Shown here: piece after piece, positions 53,045 to 61,981 of the stretch | Numbering within the stretch: position 1 is the stretch's first letter | How the letters are laid out: each line of letters begins with the position of its first letter | Assembly (NCBI GenBank): GCA_024234055.1 | Contig: JACKOW010000002.1 | Coordinates: 496,001-560,000, forward strand | Origin: Rhodanobacteraceae bacterium | GTDB lineage: Bacteria > Pseudomonadota > Gammaproteobacteria > Xanthomonadales > SZUA-5 | DNA length: 64,000 nt | Direction: 5' to 3' | The notes under the pieces: model-generated | Told to the model about the DNA's origin: nothing | The model's database searches: none | The model's input: the letters and a program-made list of their open reading frames with translations, nothing else | Translations under genes and position numbers: made by a program

Positions 53045-53797
53045 ATGCGCCATTTGATCATCGCCATCCTGCTGATTGTCAGCGCGCCGCTCTGGGCCGA
53101 GGACAAGCCCAAGGATCTGCTGAACCAGCTCACCGGCGGCTCCAGGACCGAAAGCAGTTCCAGCGCCGGTACCGGCGCCAGCATCAGCGAAACCGATGCC
53201 AGCGCCGGCATCAAGGAATCGCTGGCGCAGGGCGTCAGTGCATCAATCAAGCGACTCGGTACCACTGACGGATTTCTGAAGGATCAGGTGGTGCGCATTG
53301 CTGTGCCCAAATCCATGCGCACTTTGGCCGATACCGCCAGCAAGCTCGGCGCGGGCAAATATGTGGACGAATTCGAGACCTCGATGAACCGCGCCGCCGA
53401 AAAGGCGGTACCGGCCGCCGCCGACATCTTTGCCGACGCCATCCGGCAGATGACGGTCAAGGACGCGCTCAGCATCGTCCGTGGCGAGCCTGATGCCGGC
53501 ACCCAGTACTTCCGCCGGGTCACCGAGGACAAGCTGCGCGACAGCTTTCTGCCCATCGTCAGCAAGGCCACCGGCGAAACCGGGGTCACCAAGAGCTACA
53601 AGAAACTCAGCAAGAAAGGCGGCGGTCTCGGTGGATTGATGGGTGGCAGCGATTCCATGGACCTCGATGGCTATGTCACCGACAAGGCCATGGACGGGCT
53701 CTTCTACTACATCGCCGAACAGGAAAAATCGATACGCAAGAACCCGATGGCCACCGGCTCAGCGCTGCTCGGGCGGGTATTCGGCAAGGGCAAGTAG
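53045..53797 (+). CDS. exported DUF4197-family protein
   Basis: This 250-residue protein begins with a signal peptide (MRHLIIAILLIVSAPLWA). It continues with a Ser-rich stretch and a helical domain matching DUF4197: ASAGIKESLAQGVSASIKRL, FLKDQVVRIAVPKSM and MTVKDALSIVRGEPDAGTQYFR. Function is unknown; a periplasmic location is likely. Its last 39 bp overlap tail-to-tail with the sigma-factor gene on the other strand. Confidence 0.82.
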   Translation: MRHLIIAILLIVSAPLWAEDKPKDLLNQLTGGSRTESSSSAGTGASISETDASAGIKESLAQGVSASIKRLGTTDGFLKDQVVRIAVPKSMRTLADTASKLGAGKYVDEFETSMNRAAEKAVPAAADIFADAIRQMTVKDALSIVRGEPDAGTQYFRRVTEDKLRDSFLPIVSKATGETGVTKSYKKLSKKGGGLGGLMGGSDSMDLDGYVTDKAMDGLFYYIAEQEKSIRKNPMATGSALLGRVFGKGK

Positions 53798-55027
53798 CTC
53801 CATGCCCGATGACTCTCGCAGCGACCGCAGGTATGCCCGCACCAGCGGTCGCCGCGTGAGCTCGATGGCCTGATCCAGAGCCTGGCGAGCTTCGACCGGC
53901 CTGCCTGCCGATCTCAGCAAATCTGCACGCGCCACCCAGTAGGGCTGAAACTCCCGCACCGCGCTGGCGTCCATGGCATCCAGCATGCCCAGCGCCGCAC
54001 CCACGTCGCCGGCCTCCTTGGTGGCGACCGCGGCCGCAACGCGGGAGCCAATGGTTCCAAAGTGGCTGTTCAGCTCGCCGTAGAGGGCGGCGATGGCGCG
54101 CCACGGCGTGTGGCCGAAAAACAATCGATGGCAGTGGGCCGACTGGATCGCAGCCTCCAGCTGAAATGGCCCGGGTTGGCGCAGTCGAGCCGCGTCCCAG
54201 AGCAGCTGATCGGCGCGGATGATGGTCTGCCTGTCCCACAGGGCGCAGTCCTGCGCCGACAGGGGCACAAAGTCTCCGGCGATATTGAATTCCGCTGGCT
54301 GCCGGGACTGCCTGAACATCATCAGGGCCAGCAACCCGGCTGCTTCGGCGGACTCCGGAAGCAATCGGCACACCAGCTGGCCCAGAAACAGCGCTTCCTG
54401 ATTCAGATCCCGCAGCCGCCCGTCACCACCGAGATCCGCATCGACGCTGAGGCCAAAGGCGCCGTAGATCGCTTCCAGCACACTTTGCAATCGGCTGCTC
54501 AGCTCACTGGCTTCCGGTTCCTCGAAGCGGATACCCGCGCGCTTGATCTTGTCCTTGGCTCGCACCAGCCGTTGCGCCAGCGTGGCTGGTGCCAACAACA
54601 TGGCTGGCGCAATTTCCTGAGCCTGAAGTCCCAAGACTGTCTGCAACATCAGCGGCGTGCGGATACCTTCGTCTATCGCCGGATGTGCACACACCAACAT
54701 CAGCCTCAGCCGCAGGTCCGGGATCTCCGGTGGAACCACCGCTTCCTCGCTATCGAACAGGATGGTGATGGTCGGGTCCCGGCAAACCCGCTCATGACGA
54801 GCCACCTGCAACAGCTGGCGCTTGGCCACTTGCAGCAACCAGGCGTCCGGCGAATCGGGTATTCCCTGTTCGGGCCAGAGCTCCAGCGCCTTGACCAGGG
54901 CGTCTGCGAGCGCATCTTCGGCAGCGGCGATGTCCCGCCACTGCCAGGCCAGCCAGGAGGCCAGCCGACCAAAGGAGTCGCGCGCCGCAATTTCGGCAGA
55001 ACGCCTTGCGGCGGCGACCTGGTCCAT
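53759..55027 (-). CDS. ECF42-type RNA polymerase sigma factor
   Basis: This 422-residue sigma factor has a region-2 segment (RLASWLAWQWRDIAAAEDALADAL) and region 4 with LLAPATLAQRLVRAKDKIK. A long C-terminal TPR-like extension (residues 180-420) follows. This extended form together with an adjacent YCII/DGPF gene defines the ECF42 group, which has no anti-sigma factor and is thought to be self-controlled through its C-terminus. It begins at ATG 55027, 4 bp after the stop of the YCII gene; GTG 55030 is also possible. Its 3' end overlaps the DUF4197 gene. Confidence 0.87.
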   Translation of the reverse strand: MDQVAAARRSAEIAARDSFGRLASWLAWQWRDIAAAEDALADALVKALELWPEQGIPDSPDAWLLQVAKRQLLQVARHERVCRDPTITILFDSEEAVVPPEIPDLRLRLMLVCAHPAIDEGIRTPLMLQTVLGLQAQEIAPAMLLAPATLAQRLVRAKDKIKRAGIRFEEPEASELSSRLQSVLEAIYGAFGLSVDADLGGDGRLRDLNQEALFLGQLVCRLLPESAEAAGLLALMMFRQSRQPAEFNIAGDFVPLSAQDCALWDRQTIIRADQLLWDAARLRQPGPFQLEAAIQSAHCHRLFFGHTPWRAIAALYGELNSHFGTIGSRVAAAVATKEAGDVGAALGMLDAMDASAVREFQPYWVARADLLRSAGRPVEARQALDQAIELTRRPLVRAYLRSLRESSGMELLALAEYPPEQR

Positions 55028-55030
55028 CAC

Positions 55031-55396
55031 TCAGTTTGCCGGCGGGCCCATGACCAGCACCGGGCGCACTTCGGTGGTGCCCGTGGTGGCATTGGGACTG
55101 CGTGCAGCCCATTCCAGGGCTTCGTCCAGACTGGGCACATCGATGATGAAGTAGCCGCCCAGCATCTCCTTGGTATCGGCGTAGGGACCGTCGTGAATGA
55201 TGCGTTTCCCGTCGCGGATCTGCACCTGGGTGCCGGTATGCGGCGGCTGGAGTCCGTTGCCGCTGACCACAATCCCGGCCTGCGACATCGCCCCGATGTA
55301 CGCATTCCAGGCCCCCCAATAGGCCTGGGAATGTTCCGGATGATGGCGCTGGGCAAAGGTCTCGGCGGGTTCCTGAAAGATCAACATGAATTGCAT
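55031..55396 (-). CDS. YCII/DGPF-domain protein, partner of the ECF42 sigma factor
   Basis: This 121-residue YCII-related protein carries the eponymous DGPYADTKEMLGGYFIIDV motif (DGPF-type) and a final EVRPVLVMGPP. The fold is ferredoxin-like; some relatives are dehydrochlorinase-like enzymes but the role here is unknown. A good ribosome binding site (GGAGAA) precedes ATG 55396. It lies directly upstream of the sigma gene in one transcription unit and is the expected regulon member. Confidence 0.88.
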   Translation of the reverse strand: MQFMLIFQEPAETFAQRHHPEHSQAYWGAWNAYIGAMSQAGIVVSGNGLQPPHTGTQVQIRDGKRIIHDGPYADTKEMLGGYFIIDVPSLDEALEWAARSPNATTGTTEVRPVLVMGPPAN

Positions 55397-55736
55397 GCGT
55401 TTCTCCTGTTCAACGATGAACGAATCCGGAGCCTGCGGATTGCAGCTCCTGACCTGTAGATGCGCGAGCGGGCCCACAATCGACCTTGGTCAGAAAATTT
55501 ATTTACGGCAGACGCTCCGCCGTTCGCCAGGCACCCGCACTCCCCATTGTTACCGAGCGCTGATTCAAGCACAGCGAGGGATCCCTGGATGACCAGACCG
55601 GCACCGCGGGTCACTGAACGCGTCCACATTCCGTCCTCCATCGATCCTTCCATCACCGAGAATATTGAATGCACAAGGCAACGGCCGCTGTACTGACTAG
55701 TATGGAGCGACCACAAACCGTGCTCTGGAGCCCCGC
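55397..55736. other. non-coding divergent spacer
   Basis: I see no gene in these 340 bp. They must hold the promoters of the YCII-sigma unit (minus) and the S9 peptidase (plus). No repeat of the window's main families is present. I cannot assign a confident -35/-10 pair. Confidence 0.4.
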
Positions 55737-57797
55737 ATGCTGCCGCTTCGCTCACAGCTGTTCTACCTCGCCGCCCTCATGCCTGCGGCCGCCCAGGCCA
55801 CGGCACCCGCCTTTGCGCCCGCCGACGTGTTCGCGCTGCAATGGGCCGAGGCGCCGGCCTTGTCGCCGGATGGGCGCCAGATCGTCTATCAGCGCAGCTT
55901 CTTCGACAACAAGACCGATAGCCGGCGCAGCAATCTGTGGTGGCTGGATGCCAAGACCGGCGAGCAGCGCCCGCTGACCTCGGGCAACAGCAATGACACC
56001 CAGGCCACCTGGTCACCGGACGGCAAGCGCCTGGCCTATGTGGGCGTGGACGATGGCAGAGCGCAGATCTTCCTGCGTTGGATGGACAGCGGAGAGAGTG
56101 CGCGCCTGACGCAGCTGGAATACGCCCCGAGCTCACTGAGCTGGTCACCCGATGGACGTCTGCTTGCCTTCAACCAACGTCTGCCCAGCGAGGCAGCGGC
56201 GCCGGCCAAGGGCATGCCGAAACCACCCAAGGATGCCGAATGGGCGCCACCGGTGAAGGTCATCGATGAGTTGTTCTACCGCGCCGACGGCAGCGGTTAT
56301 GTCGAACCCGGATTTGTCCATGTCTTCGTGATCTCGGCCGATGGCGGAGCGCCACGGCAAGTGACCCGGGGCAATCACAATTTCCGTGGGCCACTGGCGT
56401 GGAGCGCGGATGGGCGGTCACTGTATCTATCGGCCAATCCGGTCGCCGATGCCGAATACGATCCGATCGAGAGCGATATCTACCGAGTCGAGCTCGACGA
56501 CGGCAAGCTGACACGGTTGACCGAGCGCGATGGCCCGGACGCGCAGCCGACCATCTCTCCTGACGGTCGCTGGCTGGCCTACATCGGCTTCGATGATCGC
56601 CTGATGGGCTATCACAACCGCCAACTTTCCCTGCTGGATCTGCGCAACGGCAGCACACGGGTGCTGACCGCCGACTTCGACCGCAGCATCGACAGTGCCG
56701 AATGGGACGGCAATCGCGGCCTTTACCTGCAGTTCGACGATCACGGCGACAGCAAGATCGGCTGGATCTCGGCCTCGGGCGGCAAGGTCCAGACGGTGGC
56801 CAGCGATCTCGGCGGAACCTCCATGGGCAGGCCCTACGCCGGCGGCAGCATGGATGTGCGCGCCGGCCGTGTGGCTTACACGCGCGGCACCGCCTATAGA
56901 CCGGCCGACATCGCCGTCACCACTCGCGGCAAGCCATCGCGCGTGCTGACCGCGCTCAACGACAATCTGCTGGATGCGCGCACGCTCGGCAAGGTGGAGG
57001 AGATCCGCTGGACATCCTCCTTCGACCAACGTCAGGTGCAGGGTTGGCTGGTGTATCCGCCGGACTTCGACCCCGGCAAGAAATACCCGCTGCTGCTCGA
57101 AATACACGGTGGCCCCTTCTCCAACTACGGGCCGCGCTTTGCGCCGGAGATCCAGCTGTACGCGGCCAAGGGCTATGTGGTGCTGTATTGCAATCCACGC
57201 GGCAGCACCAGCTATGGTGACGAGTTCGCCAATCTGATCCACCACAACTATCCGGGACAGGATTACGACGATCTGATCAGCGGCGTCGACGCCGTCATCT
57301 CACGTGGCTTCGTCGATGAAGGCAATCTCTTTGTCACCGGCGGCAGCGGCGGCGGCGTGCTCACCGCGTGGATCGTCGGCCATACGCAGCGCTTCCAGGC
57401 TGCAGTGGTCGCCAAGCCGGTGATCAACTGGTACAGCTTTGTGCTCACCTCCGATGCCTATGCGGTGTTCAGCCGGTACTGGTTCCCCGGTCACCCGTGG
57501 GATCACCAGGAGCACTACATGAAACGCTCACCCATCAGCTACGTGAAGAACGTGACCACCCCCACCATGCTGATCAGCGGCGAATCCGACTACCGCACAC
57601 CCATTTCCGAAGCCGAGCAGTACTACCAGGCGCTCAAGTTGCTGAAAGTGGATACCGCGCTGGTGCGCGTCCCCGGCGCTTCGCACTCGATCAACCGCCG
57701 TCCCAGCCAGATGCTGGCCCAGGTACTGATCACCGCGGGCTGGTTCGAGCAACATCGGCGCCAGGAACCCAACGCAGCCGAGACCAACAAGGAGTAG
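55737..57797 (+). CDS. S9-family prolyl-oligopeptidase-type peptidase
   Basis: This 686-residue serine peptidase has an N-terminal signal peptide (to about residue 22), a seven-bladed propeller domain (WSPDGKRLAYVG, WSPDGRLLAFNQ, ISPDGRWLAYIG) and a C-terminal alpha/beta-hydrolase domain. The catalytic Ser is in TGGSGGGV (about residue 537), the Asp in SGESDYRTP (about 617) and the His in GASHSINR (about 650). It is a dipeptidyl-aminopeptidase/acylaminoacyl-peptidase type and probably periplasmic. GGAG lies 7 nt before ATG 55737. Confidence 0.92.
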   Translation: MLPLRSQLFYLAALMPAAAQATAPAFAPADVFALQWAEAPALSPDGRQIVYQRSFFDNKTDSRRSNLWWLDAKTGEQRPLTSGNSNDTQATWSPDGKRLAYVGVDDGRAQIFLRWMDSGESARLTQLEYAPSSLSWSPDGRLLAFNQRLPSEAAAPAKGMPKPPKDAEWAPPVKVIDELFYRADGSGYVEPGFVHVFVISADGGAPRQVTRGNHNFRGPLAWSADGRSLYLSANPVADAEYDPIESDIYRVELDDGKLTRLTERDGPDAQPTISPDGRWLAYIGFDDRLMGYHNRQLSLLDLRNGSTRVLTADFDRSIDSAEWDGNRGLYLQFDDHGDSKIGWISASGGKVQTVASDLGGTSMGRPYAGGSMDVRAGRVAYTRGTAYRPADIAVTTRGKPSRVLTALNDNLLDARTLGKVEEIRWTSSFDQRQVQGWLVYPPDFDPGKKYPLLLEIHGGPFSNYGPRFAPEIQLYAAKGYVVLYCNPRGSTSYGDEFANLIHHNYPGQDYDDLISGVDAVISRGFVDEGNLFVTGGSGGGVLTAWIVGHTQRFQAAVVAKPVINWYSFVLTSDAYAVFSRYWFPGHPWDHQEHYMKRSPISYVKNVTTPTMLISGESDYRTPISEAEQYYQALKLLKVDTALVRVPGASHSINRRPSQMLAQVLITAGWFEQHRRQEPNAAETNKE

Positions 57798-58132
57798 CCC
57801 ACAGCCGCCACGCCTGTGGGCGCGGCTTCAGCCGCGATCGCTCTTGTCGGAATCCCGGCAGCCCCTGGCGGTGCGCCTGTTCGCGCGACAAACAGGGGGC
57901 GAGGGGCAGGGGGCAGGGGCCCAACCCCGCTGCAACGTCAGATCTTGCGGCGGGGTGGGTCCCCTGCCCCTTGCCCCCTTCGCCTTCTTCTCTGCCGTAA
58001 GAACCAATACCTTGCAGTGTGTTTGGAGATTGCGGCTTCAGGCCCGTCGCGGATGAATCCGCTCCCACCGCTTCGGTTGCCGTGGTCAGGCCACCCGCTA
58101 TAGTCCGGGTCACTTGCGCCCTGCACACTGCC
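57798..58132. repeat. intergenic REP and C/G-run compound repeat
   Basis: Contents in order are a GTGGGCGCGGCTTCAGCCGCGA REP-like unit (57815-57838), the second, inverted copy of the compound element found at 15006-15143 (57843-57985), and a GTCGCGGATGAATCCGCTCC half REP (58046-58069). No gene is supported. Confidence 0.75.
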
Positions 58133-60673
58133 ATGCCTGCCAGCGACGCTGACACCCATCACCACACCCGCCCCGCCACACTCGCGGAAGACTGGGGGCA
58201 GCTGCCCGCCAATTCGGCGGACTGGGCTGCGGGGCAGCGTCTGGGCCCCTATGTGCTGAAGCGGCAACTGGGCAAGGGCGGCATGGGCGTGGTCTGGCTG
58301 GCCGATCAGCTGCAGCCGCTAAAGCGCGAGGTAGCGATCAAGTTGCTGCCGCGCGGGCAGAACAACCCGCTCACCGAGATCTACTTCGAGGTTGAACGCC
58401 AGGCACTGGCGCAGCTCTCGCATCGCTCCATCGCCCAGATCTACGATGCCGGCCGCCTGCCCGATGGCGCGCTGTTCTTCGCCATGGAATACGTGCCCGG
58501 CGTGCCGCTCGACGAATTTCTCGAACAGCATGAGCTGTCCTTTGCCGCCATTGCCACACTGATGCGGCAGATCTGTCTGGGCGCCCACCACGCCCATCAG
58601 CGGGCCCTGATCCACCGTGACCTGAAACCGTTGAACATCCTGGTGCAGATGGCCGATGGTCAGCCGCTGCCCAAGATCATCGATTTTGGCGTTGCCATCG
58701 GCGCCCTGCCCGGCACGGCGGCACCGATCCGTGCCGGCAAGGCCGCCGGCACGCCGGCCTACATGTCACCCGAACAGAAGAATCCCGGCGCCGACGGCAT
58801 TGATGCCCGCAGCGATGTCTACGCCCTCGGCGCTGTCTTCGCAGAATGCCTGCACCTGAAAGCCGGCATCGACACCGCCCACGACCATTTCGAAAGCACG
58901 ACGCTGCGTGAGGGACTGGAGCGCAGTCGCGGTGGAGCGGCCTCAGCCAGCCATGATGGGAACGAAGCTCAAGCCAGCAAGCTCAAGTCCATCCCCGAAG
59001 CCCTGCGCGCCATCGCCATCAAGGCCCTCGCTCCTGACCGTGACGACCGATACGACTCTGCCGCCGCCATGGCTGACGACCTCGACCAATGGCTGCAAAA
59101 GCGCCCAGTACGCGCGATGGGCGGCGGTCGCTGGTATGCCGCCCGCTGCTTCGTCAACCGCTATCGCCTCGCCACCGCCGCCAGCGCCGCCATTGTCATC
59201 GCCCTGCTCATCGGCGTACTCATGGCCCTGCACGGCCAGAATCAGGCCCGCGACGCCCAGGCCCTGGCGGAAAAACGCCGCGACGACGCCGAACAACTGG
59301 TGCAGTTCATGCTCGGGGATTTTGCCGACAAGCTCAGGCCGATCGGACGCCTGGATCTGCTCGACAGCGTAGGACAACAAGCCCTCGAATACCTCACGAG
59401 TCAGACCGGCGCCAACACCGCGGCCAGCGCCCTGTCCCGCGCCCGCGCCCTACGCACCCTCGGCGAAGTCCGAGTCACCCGCCAGCAATTCAACCAGGCC
59501 GCAGAACCACTCCGGCAGGCCGAAGCGATGCTTGGGCCGTGGCAAGAGAAGGCGGGAGATTTGGCTTCCGATGTATATTTCGAGGTGGCGCAAGTTGCGT
59601 TTTGGCGAGGGCTCAGCGCATATCGACTTACGCAACTGGATCAGACCGAGCACTATTGGCTCGAATACTTGGCCGCTGCTCGGCGGATGAAAACGATCAC
59701 GCCAAACGACAAACGCGCCGAAACCGAACTCGCTTCGGCGTACAACAATTTGGGGACTCTGGCTGAGGCAAGGAATCAGTTTCGGGAAGCGCTCGGATAC
59801 TTTGAGCAGGCGGCCACGATCAGGCGAGCACTGGCGACAGGCCCCGCTGATCGTGCAAACCTCGACCTCGCAAATTCGCTGTCCTGGATTGCCCGGATAC
59901 ACAACTATCTGGGAGAGCCGGCATCGGCATGGGTTGCGCTGGAAGAAGCGCTGGTTTTGATCGGTGAACTCAGAAGAATCAAGGACGATGGCCAACTGCG
60001 GCAGCGAGAGACCACCCTTCGCTATTTGCTTGGCATGTACAGTGTCTATCGCGGCGATACTGAGCGCGCGCGGCTGGAATTGGAAAATGCGCTGGCCCTC
60101 GCGAAAGCGGATGTGGCGAGCGATCCGACTCAGCCGCGCCGACAAGCGCTGCTGGCTCGCATTGCCTTCGAATCAGTGCGAATTGCGGAGACGTCGGCAG
60201 CAGCAAATAAATCCGCAATGACGACCGCAAAAAACGCGATGGCGAGCTTGCGGCACGAGGAAATAAATGCAGACGAGCAGCTTACCTTGGAAATCCTGGC
60301 GTGCCTGGCGGAAATCACTATCGACCTGGATCCAGAGGTGATATTGAATTGCCAGAACACGATCTGGCCAAGAATATTGGACGCGAAGACTTCTGCATCC
60401 CAGGACTCGATCCTGCCCAAGCTCGGCATCGAACTTGGATTGGCCATTGCCCGTCGCACTCCGGGCACCATTTCGGCTTCGCAGTTTTCGGCAATGGAAA
60501 GGAATCTGATCGGGAATCGTACAGTCCCACAATTGAGTCTCTACGATCTCTTGTTGCTACAATCATTGCAGGAATACACTCGTTCAGATGAAACTAATCG
60601 CAGCAAAGTCGGCGCGCGAATCCGGGAGCTGCGCGCCTCATTCCCTCCCAACCCAATGGAGTCCAGTCAATGA
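58133..60673 (+). CDS. transmembrane Ser/Thr protein kinase with C-terminal helical repeat domain
   Basis: This 846-residue kinase has all the Hanks motifs: GKGGMGVVWLA (about residue 46), VAIKLL, HRDLKPLNILV (about 161), DFGVA (about 183) and TPAYMSPEQ. A transmembrane helix follows at about 345-366, then a long extracytoplasmic TPR-like domain. Base composition drops sharply after about 59515: the sensor domain is AT-richer, with codons atypical of the window, suggesting replacement or transfer of that half. It starts at ATG 58133. Its stop overlaps the start of the next gene (ATGA), so both are coupled. Confidence 0.9.
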   Translation: MPASDADTHHHTRPATLAEDWGQLPANSADWAAGQRLGPYVLKRQLGKGGMGVVWLADQLQPLKREVAIKLLPRGQNNPLTEIYFEVERQALAQLSHRSIAQIYDAGRLPDGALFFAMEYVPGVPLDEFLEQHELSFAAIATLMRQICLGAHHAHQRALIHRDLKPLNILVQMADGQPLPKIIDFGVAIGALPGTAAPIRAGKAAGTPAYMSPEQKNPGADGIDARSDVYALGAVFAECLHLKAGIDTAHDHFESTTLREGLERSRGGAASASHDGNEAQASKLKSIPEALRAIAIKALAPDRDDRYDSAAAMADDLDQWLQKRPVRAMGGGRWYAARCFVNRYRLATAASAAIVIALLIGVLMALHGQNQARDAQALAEKRRDDAEQLVQFMLGDFADKLRPIGRLDLLDSVGQQALEYLTSQTGANTAASALSRARALRTLGEVRVTRQQFNQAAEPLRQAEAMLGPWQEKAGDLASDVYFEVAQVAFWRGLSAYRLTQLDQTEHYWLEYLAAARRMKTITPNDKRAETELASAYNNLGTLAEARNQFREALGYFEQAATIRRALATGPADRANLDLANSLSWIARIHNYLGEPASAWVALEEALVLIGELRRIKDDGQLRQRETTLRYLLGMYSVYRGDTERARLELENALALAKADVASDPTQPRRQALLARIAFESVRIAETSAAANKSAMTTAKNAMASLRHEEINADEQLTLEILACLAEITIDLDPEVILNCQNTIWPRILDAKTSASQDSILPKLGIELGLAIARRTPGTISASQFSAMERNLIGNRTVPQLSLYDLLLLQSLQEYTRSDETNRSKVGARIRELRASFPPNPMESSQ

Positions 60674-61032
60674 GCGATACGAACTTCGCACAACTTTCGG
60701 CAACGATTACTATTTCAGGCGCAGATTCGCCGTTCTCGGTGTCTGCACCCAATGTAGTCGACATGCGCCAAGACAGCGGCACACCAAATCCAGCCATCAT
60801 CACGTACACCCTGGCACCGGACTCGGCAGCCGCCGGTTTCAGCCTCGGCGATGTGGTAGTCAAGACGACTGGAAGCGCAGACATCACCTTGCTGTCGCAC
60901 AACGCGACCACGATCGTGTTTCAAGATATGGACTCGGACGCCACTGAAGACTTCAAGTTCGGGTTCTACTACTGGTACAAGAATGTGTCGTACTACTACG
61001 ACCCTGATGTCGAGAACGAGGAACCGCGCTGA
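60670..61032 (+). CDS. small protein coupled to the kinase, possibly DP-EP family
   Basis: This 120-residue beta-rich protein has no signal peptide and overlaps the kinase stop by ATGA. It is rich in Asp, Ser and Thr and ends in a tyrosine-rich tail with YYYDPDVENEEP. I recall small proteins called DP-EP family with this type of tail but could not check it. The coupling suggests a kinase substrate or regulator; that is inference. It shares the lower GC of the kinase sensor domain. Confidence 0.6.
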   Translation: MSDTNFAQLSATITISGADSPFSVSAPNVVDMRQDSGTPNPAIITYTLAPDSAAAGFSLGDVVVKTTGSADITLLSHNATTIVFQDMDSDATEDFKFGFYYWYKNVSYYYDPDVENEEPR

Positions 61033-61125
61033 ATGCTTGCCTTTGGCGTTGGTGCCGCGAGCCAAGGTCCTGGGCTTGTTGGTCAGCAACAACGGCGCCG
61101 CAGCGCGGCGCCCTCCAAAGGCGGG

Positions 61126-61905
61126 TCATCCCTCGCCGCGCGGGCTCTGCGTTGGCGCCATCCTGAGACTCAACCACACCGCTGCAATCACGATCGTCAT
61201 CCGCAACACGTTGCCGAACCATCCGCCGATGGCGTTCTCGCCCAGGTCGAACAGGGTCCATAGGCTGTTCAGCCCGATGTGCAACAGGATCGGCGGCCAC
61301 AGGTTGTAGCTCCAGCGTGCGTAGAGCCAGCCAAACAGGAGTCCGCCCAGACCGGTGATGGCGACCACGCCGATCAGGCTTTCCAGATCCGCGCCCTGCC
61401 AGGTGTGAGCCGCGCCGAAGAACACGGCCGGCCACAGGCAGGCGACGATCAAGGGCCAGCCGCAACAGCGAATCAGCACGCCGACAGCGAGGCCACGGTA
61501 GAGGATCTCTTCGCTGATCGGGCCGAGAATGGTCGGCCAGACGAAATCCCTGGCGCCGAGGTCGCTGGCCATCGGTGCGGCGTAGAGGCTGATCAGCAAG
61601 GCCGGAACAAACAGGCCCAGCGCCCAGATCAGGGGCATGCGCATCGGTGCATGCAGACCCGCCAGCTTCAGCACCGTCAACGGCTTGCAGCGCGCTGCCA
61701 CACTGACCAGCACGACCATGACCAGAATATCGCTGAGCGAAATCAGTGCCGAACGCAGGTAGGGTACCTGCGTGACCCATTCGACATTCAGCGGCGAGTG
61801 CCATAGTGATCCGCTGATGGTGGAGTAGATCAGCGACGCAGTGACCGCAAGCGCGATCGCCAGCGACCGATGTTCGAACACGGATACAGTCGGGTCAGCT
61901 TTCAT
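61126..61905 (-). CDS. CPBP-family intramembrane glutamic protease
   Basis: This 259-residue protein has about seven to eight membrane helices and the CPBP (Abi) motifs: SEEILYRGLAVGVL (EExxxR), FFGAAHTWQG and LLHIGLNSLW. These build the intramembrane glutamate protease site. ATG 61905 is chosen at the start of the soluble N-terminus; an extended frame runs to 62097 over the divergent gene. It shares a 76-bp spacer with the AraC-type regulator, which may control it. The substrate is unknown. Confidence 0.87.
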   Translation of the reverse strand: MKADPTVSVFEHRSLAIALAVTASLIYSTISGSLWHSPLNVEWVTQVPYLRSALISLSDILVMVVLVSVAARCKPLTVLKLAGLHAPMRMPLIWALGLFVPALLISLYAAPMASDLGARDFVWPTILGPISEEILYRGLAVGVLIRCCGWPLIVACLWPAVFFGAAHTWQGADLESLIGVVAITGLGGLLFGWLYARWSYNLWPPILLHIGLNSLWTLFDLGENAIGGWFGNVLRMTIVIAAVWLSLRMAPTQSPRGEG

Positions 61906-61981
61906 GTTGGATTCCTGGGCAGATCTCTGAATGCTAGGCACTCGAAGGGATCCGGGATTGAAGAATTCGGACATCAAGACC

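Noticed and set aside
54062..55459. 465-codon open frame on the plus strand
   Set aside because: It is antisense to the sigma factor and YCII genes, which are well-defined families.
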